From positions 1 through 36,428 of the forward strand of contig JAKLJY010000085.1 in NCBI GenBank assembly GCA_023150895.1: 36,428 nucleotides of DNA. The letters run 5' to 3'. The notes under the pieces are model-generated. The model searched no databases. It was not told where the DNA came from and saw only the letters and a program-made list of their open reading frames with translations. Positions 15,125 through 21,583 of the stretch are shown piece after piece (the first letter of the stretch is position 1; each line of letters starts with the position of its first letter). This stretch comes from Myxococcota bacterium (lineage in GTDB: Bacteria; Myxococcota_A; Bradymonadia; UBA7976; UBA1532). The translations under genes were made by a program, and so were the position numbers.

Positions 15125-17193
15125 GCGATGCCGCCCAGCGGGATGCCGCGTGGTTGCGCCTGCGGGCGCGCGCCGAAGTGCTGCTGCGCAACCGGTCGCC
15201 CGAGGACGCCGAGGCCATCCAGCCGCAGGTCGACGAGATCCTCCACGAGGTCGAGGTCCAGCGCGCCGAGCTCGAGATCCAGAACGAAGAGCTCCGGGCG
15301 GCGGAGGAGCGCCTCGGGCGGGCGCAACGGCGGTATTTCAGCCTCTTCGACCGCTCCCCGGTGGGCGTTTTCGTCCTGCGGCCCGACGGCACGGTGGAGG
15401 AGGTCAACAGCACGGCGCGGGCCTGGCTGTCCCTGCCCGATCGCACGGCCTACGCGATGACGCTGGCCCAGCTGCTGCGCGTCCCCGAGACCCGCGTCCA
15501 GAGCTGGCTGGAGTTCTTCAAGCACCACGCCACCGTGGCCGCCACCCTGCACGTTCAGGTCGGGCGCCCCGATGGCGAGCTCCTCGACCTCGAGCTCATC
15601 GGGGCGCAGGCCGAGGCGCTCGGTGACGGGCAGGCGCTGCGGACGCTCATCTGCGCCACCAACCTGACCGAACTGCGCGCCCGGGAGCGCGAGCTGGCCC
15701 GCTCCGAGGTGCGCTATCGCCAGCTCTTCCAGTCCTCGCGGGACGCCATTCTGCTCCTCGACGAACACTTCACCATCGTCGACCTCAACGCCGCCGCCAT
15801 CGCGCTGATGCCGGGTCGAGAGGAGCCCCTGATCGGGCTGCCCATCACCGAACTCACGGCGCGCGAGCTCGTCCCGATCATCGAGAACGAGGTGGCCGTG
15901 CGGTCCCGGCGATGGGTCGCGCAGCCGTTCGATTTTCTCTTGCGGCGGACGACGGGTGCGCCGGCCATCTGCGAGGCGATGGTCTTCCCGCTCGACCTGC
16001 CGGACGGCCCCGTCGCGCAGGTCGTCATGCGGGACGTCACCGAGCGGCGTCGCGCGGAGGCGGAGCGGGAGCGCTGGGCCCGTCGGCTCGACGTGGCGAA
16101 TCGCCTCGAAGCGGTGGCCCGCCTCGCCCGGGGCGTCGCGCACGAGGTCAACAACGTCCTGGCCGCCCTGATGGGTCATCTCGACGGCCTGCCCGTCGTC
16201 GGCGCGGCGCGGCGTCTGACCGAGGAAGAATTCGTCTCGATGCGCAGCGCGCTGCTGCGGGGTCGCGACGTCGCGCGCGGGCTTCTGGATTTCGCCGGAG
16301 AGTCGACGTCGAGTCGCGCCCGGTTCGACCTGTCGGCGGTCGTCGACGACGCCGCGTCGCTGGTCCGGCAGGCCGGCCGCGGGCTCGTGCGGGTGACGGT
16401 CAACCGCCCCGAGCGGCCGCTGTACGTGCTCGCGGATCGTTCGGAGATCAGCCGCGCGCTCATCGACGTCTGTACGCGGGCCATTTCGGCGATGCCGGAC
16501 GGAGGCGTGCTCGGCGTGACGGTCGCCGTCATCGAGCGGCCGCCCGCGCCCGGCCAGACGGCGACGGAGCATTACCGGGTCGACATCAGCGACACCGGCG
16601 ATCCCCTGTCCCCGGAGGAGTGCGCCACGGTCTTCGATCCGTTCGTCAGCGGCGGGCGGATGGGGCTGAGCCTCGTCTGGGGGGCGGTCAAGCGCGCGAG
16701 CGGCACCGTGCGGGTCGACGCGGGTACGCCCGGGACGATCGTGAGCGTCGAGTTGCCGGCCGCCCCGCCGCAGGCCCCCGTGACGGCCGAGGGCCCGGGG
16801 GGCCGGGACGCGGCCGCCGAGACGGCCCTCGCGATCTTTCTGGTCGACGACGACGACCTGCCGCGCAACGCCATGACCCGCATGCTCACGCGTCGCGGAT
16901 ACCGCGTGCGCCCGTTCACCGGCGCGGAGCCCGCGCTGACCGCGCTGGCGTCGGGGGATCGACCGGACGTCTTCGTCACGGACGTCCGGATGCCCGGCAT
17001 GGACGGCATCGAGCTCACCCGGCGCGTGCTGGCGTTACCGAACCCGCCACCGGTCCTCCTGATCAGCGGAGACAGCGAGGTCGACGTCGCCCGCGAACTC
17101 GGCGTGCGCCGCGGGGTCGGGATGCTGTCGAAGCCCTTCGGGCACGACGAGTTTGCGCAGGCGGTCCGGCCCCTGTTGAACCCGCCGGGTTGA
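15121..17193 (+). CDS. PAS-PAS hybrid histidine kinase with C-terminal receiver, degenerate ATP-binding boxes
   Basis: 690 aa from a GTG at 15121. An N-terminal coiled coil (EVEVQRAELEIQNEELRAAEE) continues the style of the CheB-CheR partner. PAS domains lie at about 72-190 and 197-310. The H-box GVAHEVNN has His341. The HATPase-like region covers about 390-550. The receiver domain (about 570-690) has an acidic pocket VDDDD, phospho-acceptor Asp621 in TDVRMPGMDG and Lys in LSKPFG. No transmembrane helix is seen, so it is cytosolic. In the ATPase part, the N-box Asn positions read IDVCTRA instead of NxxxNA, and the ATP lid is shortened to FVSGGRMGLSL in place of the usual TTK-GTGLGL. The G1 box keeps DTG but lacks the following Gly. 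Loss of kinase activity is possible. It may instead act as a phosphotransfer or scaffold partner of CheB-CheR. Confidence 0.9.
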   Translation: MSDAAQRDAAWLRLRARAEVLLRNRSPEDAEAIQPQVDEILHEVEVQRAELEIQNEELRAAEERLGRAQRRYFSLFDRSPVGVFVLRPDGTVEEVNSTARAWLSLPDRTAYAMTLAQLLRVPETRVQSWLEFFKHHATVAATLHVQVGRPDGELLDLELIGAQAEALGDGQALRTLICATNLTELRARERELARSEVRYRQLFQSSRDAILLLDEHFTIVDLNAAAIALMPGREEPLIGLPITELTARELVPIIENEVAVRSRRWVAQPFDFLLRRTTGAPAICEAMVFPLDLPDGPVAQVVMRDVTERRRAEAERERWARRLDVANRLEAVARLARGVAHEVNNVLAALMGHLDGLPVVGAARRLTEEEFVSMRSALLRGRDVARGLLDFAGESTSSRARFDLSAVVDDAASLVRQAGRGLVRVTVNRPERPLYVLADRSEISRALIDVCTRAISAMPDGGVLGVTVAVIERPPAPGQTATEHYRVDISDTGDPLSPEECATVFDPFVSGGRMGLSLVWGAVKRASGTVRVDAGTPGTIVSVELPAAPPQAPVTAEGPGGRDAAAETALAIFLVDDDDLPRNAMTRMLTRRGYRVRPFTGAEPALTALASGDRPDVFVTDVRMPGMDGIELTRRVLALPNPPPVLLISGDSEVDVARELGVRRGVGMLSKPFGHDEFAQAVRPLLNPPG

Positions 17194-17199
17194 GCGGGC

Positions 17200-17244
17200 T
17201 TGACATTGAATCCGAACGGTTTAAGTTTGAAGCATTCCGCTTCA
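17200..17244 (+). promoter_or_regulatory. Promoter and possible operator of the Old Yellow Enzyme gene
   Basis: A perfect TTGACA (17200-17205) lies 16 bases before TAAGTT (17222-17227), a weak -10. Directly after it is an inverted repeat TGAAGC-N5-GCTTCA (17228-17244) at the expected transcription start. The stretch is clearly AT-richer than its surroundings. A repressor acting there would fit the usual electrophile-responsive control of such reductases, but no regulator gene is adjacent. Confidence 0.45.
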
Positions 17245-17273
17245 CCCTGAACCCTTCAGAGAGGTCGATCCCG

Positions 17274-18353
17274 ATGTCCAGCCTGTTCAGCCCCGTCACC
17301 CTCGGCCGCGTGACCCTCGCCAACCGCGTCGTCATGTCCCCCATGACCCGCAGCCGCTCGCCCGGCAACGTCCCGACGGACCTCGTCGCGACGTACTACG
17401 CGCAGCGGGCCGAGGCGGGCCTCATCATCACCGAGGGCACGTCCCCCTCGCCGGACGGCCTCGGGTACAGCAGCATCCCCGGCCTCTTCGACGCGGCGCA
17501 GGTCCAGGCCTGGCGGGCGGTGACGGACGCCGTCCACGCCGCCGGCAGCCGCATCTTCGCGCAGCTCATGCACACGGGCCGGGTCGGCCACCCGCTCAAC
17601 CTGCCCGCCGGTGCGCGGGTCGTCGGCCCCTCGGCCATCGCCGCCCCCGGGCAGATGTTCACCGTGCAGCAGGGCATGCAGGACCACCCCGTGCCCGTCG
17701 CCATGACCACCGACGACATCGCCAAGGCCATCGGCGAGTTCGAGCAGGCGGCGGCCAACGCCATCGAGGCGGGCTTCGACGGCGTGGAAATTCACGGCGC
17801 CAACGGCTACCTCGTCGACCAGTTCCTGAACACCGGGGCCAACCAGCGCACCGACGTGTGGGGCGGCAGCATCGAGAACCGCGCCCGCTTCGCCCTCGAG
17901 GTCGCCCGTCGGATCGCCGCCCGCATCGGGGCCGACCGCACGGGCATCCGGCTCTCGCCCTACGGCGTCTTCAACGGCATGGTGCCCGACGCCGAGCACG
18001 AGGCGCTCTACGCCTACCTCGCCCGCGAGCTCGGCGCCCTGAAGCTCGCCTACGTCCACATCGTCGACCACAGCAGCATGGGCGCCCCCGCCGTGCCGGC
18101 CTCCGTCAAGGCGGCCATCCGTGAGGGGTTCGGCGGCACCTACATCCTGTCGGGCGGGTACACGGACGCCGCCCGCGCCCAGGCCGACCTCGACGCCGGC
18201 CGCGGCGACCTCGTGGCCTACGGCCGAGCGTTCATCTCCAACCCCCGGCTCGTCTCGCGCCTGAAGCGCGGCGCCGAGCTCGCGGTCGCCGACCACACCA
18301 AGTTCTACACGCCGGGCCCCGAGGGCTACACGGACTACCCCGTCGAGGGGTGA
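17274..18353 (+). CDS. Old Yellow Enzyme family ene-reductase (NADH:flavin oxidoreductase)
   Basis: 359 aa with ATG at 17274 and an AGAGAGG ribosome site. It is a single TIM-barrel FMN enzyme of the classical OYE class, which reduces activated alkenes, quinones or nitro-esters with NAD(P)H. Visible signatures are VMSPMTRSRSP near the N-terminus, EGTSPSPDGLGY, the substrate-binding pair His174 and Asn177 with Tyr179 in HGANGYLVDQFL, the strongly conserved NQRTDVWGGSIENRARF stretch, RLSPYGVFNGM, and the FMN-phosphate end GRAFISNPRL. The length matches NemA/XenB-type enzymes, and there is no C-terminal Fe-S/flavin extension as in 2,4-dienoyl-CoA reductase. It appears monocistronic. The physiological substrate cannot be told. 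Confidence 0.93.
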   Translation: MSSLFSPVTLGRVTLANRVVMSPMTRSRSPGNVPTDLVATYYAQRAEAGLIITEGTSPSPDGLGYSSIPGLFDAAQVQAWRAVTDAVHAAGSRIFAQLMHTGRVGHPLNLPAGARVVGPSAIAAPGQMFTVQQGMQDHPVPVAMTTDDIAKAIGEFEQAAANAIEAGFDGVEIHGANGYLVDQFLNTGANQRTDVWGGSIENRARFALEVARRIAARIGADRTGIRLSPYGVFNGMVPDAEHEALYAYLARELGALKLAYVHIVDHSSMGAPAVPASVKAAIREGFGGTYILSGGYTDAARAQADLDAGRGDLVAYGRAFISNPRLVSRLKRGAELAVADHTKFYTPGPEGYTDYPVEG

Positions 18354-18433
18354 TCCGACCGGGCGGGGCGGGGTTCACGGGACGTTGGTTGCAAGTGTGG
18401 CGACTCGCACTACGCCCGCGGTAAGGTTCGCCA

Positions 18434-20071
18434 ATGAGCGTTTCCGCCCAAGACCTGATGGCGAGAGGGTATCTTCCCGCTGAGCTTCCGCCGATCTTCT
18501 CGTCCGCGTCGTTCCTCGGGTGTGCATCTCCTGAAAAGACGCGCGAGCTGGGGCAGATTGCGTTGAAGCGGAAGGAGGAGTTCGAACTCGCGCCCGTAAA
18601 TCTGGCCCGGCAGGGCTTGCTGAGGCGCAGACTCTCGATCCCCCACCCCATCCCCCAGATACTCCTGGCCGCACTCATCGAGCGGGAGCAAGGCGCGCTC
18701 GAGGCCATCTGGAACGCGGGCAACCGTCGAATCTCCCAGACGAGGCTCGAAGGAAAGGCCGACGGTCGCGCCGTCAAGAGGGGCCTGAGCGACGAGCACT
18801 TGACTCAGGAGTACGCACGAGTACGTGCAACCGCCCGTTTTGTCGTCGAGGCGGACATCGCCGAATGCTACGCCAGTATCTACACACACGCGTTGGGTTG
18901 GGCCATCGCCGGTAAGGACGTGTGCAAACGGAAGCTCGCGGGGAGTTCGGTGACCGCTGACGAAAGCCGGAACTGGTCGCTCGCCGACAATCTCGACAAG
19001 GCTATCCAGAAATGTCAGCGCCGGGAGACGCATGGTCTACCCATCGGGCCGGACACGTCGCTCGTCTTGGCGGAGACGATTCTCTCGGCTGCGGATGCAG
19101 TCTGGGTGGGCAAGCTGCCCCGAGATGCAGCCGCCACCCGCCTCGTCGATGACTATCGAGTCGGGGTGCGGACCCGAGCCGAAGGTGAGGATACGCTGGC
19201 AGAAATCGCCGCAGCGCTCGACACGTTCGGGTTGCGCTTGAACCCGCGGAAGTCCCGCGTCGTGGAACTGCCAGCACCCTTGGACGCACCGTGGGTGACA
19301 GCGCTCAAGGGCCTGCTCAGGGATGGCGATAGACCGACATCGCGGCAGCAAAGGCGGGACCTGCTCTGCGTCACCGACACGGCTGCCGCGCAGGCGCAGG
19401 CGAACCCGGAGGCCCACGTATACGCCTACGCAGTCAGCCTCCTGCGGGCTGTCGATGTATATCCGGAAAACTGGCCCTTTGCTCAGAACCTGATCTTCGG
19501 CATCGCCGCTGCAGAGCCCGGCGTCCTTCCACGCTGCCTCTCGGAGCTGACATGGCACCACGAGAGGCGGGGCCTTGCAATCGACAGAAGCAGACTCGAA
19601 GAGCTTCTCACCGACTTGATCCGAAGGCACGCAAGGGCACGACACACGAGCGAAGTCCTGTGGTCGCTCTGGGGCCTACGCGCGTTCAGACTGCGCCTCA
19701 CATGCGATCTGAACGACATCTTGTCTGAAATGAACGACCCGCTCGTGTGGTTGTTCGCGCTCGTCCTCGAGGCCGAGGATACCGATCAGAACCCCCAACT
19801 CGTGGAGAGACATGAGTTCAGGGACCGTTTCGAGGCGCTCATGGCGAGCGATGCCCGCTTTTTCAACAGTTCGATGTGGCCTGTCGCGTATGAAAGCGTG
19901 CGGTCACAACTGATTGATCCCCGGTGTGCCGCCGCCATTGCCCTCAAAAAGGACCCGTTGTTCAGGTTTCTCGCCGAGGGAGGCGCTACGTTGCTGGACC
20001 CGAACGCCACGATGGACCTCACGAAGAAGGACACCTCCATCCCAGGCGGCTACAAGCCGTTCAACGGGTAG
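18434..20071 (+). CDS. Abi/DRT-like (unknown-group) reverse transcriptase, putative anti-phage RT
   Basis: 545 aa with ATG at 18434. The N-terminus carries an RGYLPAELPPIFSS segment that I associate with abortive-infection and unknown-group RTs. Palm motifs follow. Motif A is ADIAECYASIYTH with catalytic Asp141. Motif B is GLPIGPDTSLVLAE (201-214). Motif C is RLVDDY with Asp239 and Asp240; the usual aromatic residue before xDD is Leu here. Motif D is GLRLNPRKS. From about 325 to the end the protein is helical, with a HTSEVLWSLWGL segment like the HEAT-like repeats of AbiK/Abi-P2-type RTs. There is no maturase, endonuclease or Cas1 domain, and no group II intron or retron gene order. Codon use differs from neighbours: AGA arginine codons (for example Arg385 and Arg387) and lower GC suggest acquisition. 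Only 80 bases separate it from the OYE gene. No protein partner is visible. The exact class is unresolved. Confidence 0.85.
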   Translation: MSVSAQDLMARGYLPAELPPIFSSASFLGCASPEKTRELGQIALKRKEEFELAPVNLARQGLLRRRLSIPHPIPQILLAALIEREQGALEAIWNAGNRRISQTRLEGKADGRAVKRGLSDEHLTQEYARVRATARFVVEADIAECYASIYTHALGWAIAGKDVCKRKLAGSSVTADESRNWSLADNLDKAIQKCQRRETHGLPIGPDTSLVLAETILSAADAVWVGKLPRDAAATRLVDDYRVGVRTRAEGEDTLAEIAAALDTFGLRLNPRKSRVVELPAPLDAPWVTALKGLLRDGDRPTSRQQRRDLLCVTDTAAAQAQANPEAHVYAYAVSLLRAVDVYPENWPFAQNLIFGIAAAEPGVLPRCLSELTWHHERRGLAIDRSRLEELLTDLIRRHARARHTSEVLWSLWGLRAFRLRLTCDLNDILSEMNDPLVWLFALVLEAEDTDQNPQLVERHEFRDRFEALMASDARFFNSSMWPVAYESVRSQLIDPRCAAAIALKKDPLFRFLAEGGATLLDPNATMDLTKKDTSIPGGYKPFNG

Positions 20072-20082
20072 CGCGAACTCCA

Positions 20083-20251
20083 CCCCGAAGTTGTCCGCGT
20101 CGGGGCTCTGCGACCTTGTCTTCGATAGATGAAATCGTCCGTGGGCAGCGAAACAACCGTTCATCTGGGGCAGCCTGGCAACCGCTCTGGGGTTCCCAGC
20201 TGCGGACGCCCGCTCGACGACAAGTTGCCGATGACCTTTCGGGGAAAGGTC
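20083..20251. other. Hairpin-rich noncoding stretch after the reverse transcriptase (possible ncRNA)
   Basis: Three potential stems follow the RT stop. The first is CCCCGA (20083-20088) with TCGGGG (20100-20105), 11-base loop. The second is a 12-bp interrupted stem at 20170-20203: GCAG, bulged C, CTGG, C-C mismatch, AACC, 7-base loop, then GGTT, CCAG, CTGC. The third is a perfect 8-bp stem GACCTTTC-GGG-GAAAGGTC (20233-20251). No convincing reading frame covers the stretch. Several defence RTs act with a structured RNA encoded beside them. A template or cofactor RNA, or simply the RT's 3' end with a terminator, are the options. Strand and function are unproven. Confidence 0.35.
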
Positions 20252-20254
20252 CCC

Positions 20255-21555
20255 TCGTCGACGGATTTCCTGATGCCCGCGCACGACCCCGCTGCGGGCC
20301 CCGGGTGGGCCGGATCGTCTTCGACGAGCGTCAGTGGAGCTGGACCGGGACTCGCTCACGGCCACCCGCGAGCTCGAACTCGGCGCGAGCGACTGGTCGA
20401 TGGACTCCGACGCGGACGGGGTCGACGACGGCCTGGAGCCGGCCCTGTTCGCAACGTCGCCGACCGACGCGACGAGCCGGCCGCCCCGGCCGGAGAGGGC
20501 GTGGCGCGACGGCCCGTCGGCGCGCCTCGACCTCGAACGGCGCACGGAGGCCGTCTTCCGGCCCCAGCGCCGGTAGCCCCGCGTGCCGGCCGACCGTGCG
20601 CTCACGCCGGCTGGCCTGAACCTCTCCTGCTCGGACCTCGGCAACGAGGGGAGGTCACCCTCGACCCCGTACGTCGCGTGCCCGCAAGCGCCGCGCCGTG
20701 CCCCGTGCGCCTGCCCGGCTCCTCGGGCGAGGTGCTCGCGTGCGCCGACGACGAGCGCGACCGCCAGCCATCGTCGGTGGCACAAGGGCGGAGGTCGCGG
20801 CGGTGACTCCGTTGCCGTTCCTGCCCAGCCATGTGGCCTGGATTGCCCCCGGCACGCGCGCGCGCGGCGTCGCGGGGGCCGTGACCGGTGTCGCGACGGT
20901 CGAGGCCTTCTGCACGGGCGCGGACGCGAACGAGGCCCTCGAAGAACCCGCGGGCATCAACCTTTGGGACTCTCTGCAGCAGGTCTACGTACACGTGACC
21001 TACCGACGGTCGGACGTCGTCGACGCCAGCCTCGTGGCGCGGCCCGACGGCTCGTTCCTGCTCGCGGGCTGGAACCGGACGCACGAGAATGGCGAGCCGG
21101 CGACGGAGCTGTGGGGGCCCGAGTTCACCTACCTGCTCGAGCCGGCCTTCCGACCCTACGACGCCGGCCGGCGCATCGCGGCGCTCGACCCGTTCCGGCG
21201 CGCCCGCCTGCGATACACCGTGCTCGTCGGTCCGCGGGCGAGCCCGGTCGAGCGTACGGCGGCGGCACCCGACCACAAACCCGGCGCCCTCGCGCTGGTG
21301 CCCGGCGCCTCGCCCGACGCCGACTGGGGGCATGTCTTTCCCGAGTCGGCGTTCTCGCCGGAGGGCGGCTGGCCCTCGGCGGACCCCGGGGAAACCGACG
21401 CGGGCGTCAATGGAGACACCGGGGCCGGGGGCGGCGAGGGCTGTGTCTGTCGCGTTCACGCCCGCGGGGTCACGAGCGCCCCGTGGCTCTGGCCGCTGGT
21501 CGGGCTCGCCGCCCTCCGCCGGCGCCGGCATCGGACGCCCACGCGAACGCGCTGA
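20255..21555 (+). pseudogene. Decayed MYXO-CTERM surface protein gene
   Basis: Coding sequence is visible but spread over all three forward frames. Near 20310-20333 one frame reads RIVFDERQ. From 20334 another reads VELDRDSLTATRELELG and an Asp-rich calcium-type motif DSDADGVDDGLEP, then meets a TAG at 20574 but continues sensibly (GLNLSCSDLGNEG). A third frame carries on with GEVTLDPV and GSSGEVLACADDERD to about 20770. The first frame then runs uninterrupted from about 20800 to 21555. That last part has a beta-rich domain and an intact C-terminus: a Gly-rich linker, GCVC, a hydrophobic helix (WLWPLVGLAAL) and an Arg cluster, the MYXO-CTERM sorting signal. No signal peptide is found. At least three frameshifts and one stop indicate a pseudogene, unless the assembly contains indels. 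It ends 28 bases from the convergent prc gene. Confidence 0.65.
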
Positions 21556-21583
21556 CCGTCTTCCAGGCGTCGGCGATCCGCGC

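Noticed and set aside
17181-17198. CCCGC-N8-GCGGG stem after the hybrid kinase as a terminator
   Set aside because: Five base pairs with no T tract behind it; such stems are common by chance at this GC content.
18394-18411. Small stem AGTG...CACT before the RT as an upstream ncRNA
   Set aside because: Only about five to seven pairs with wobbles, and just 80 bases of gap. It is too weak to call, although a leader RNA is not excluded.
18434-20071. RT as part of a group II intron, retron or diversity-generating element
   Set aside because: No maturase or endonuclease domain, intron RNA boundaries, retron msr/msd-effector order, variable repeat or target gene was found.
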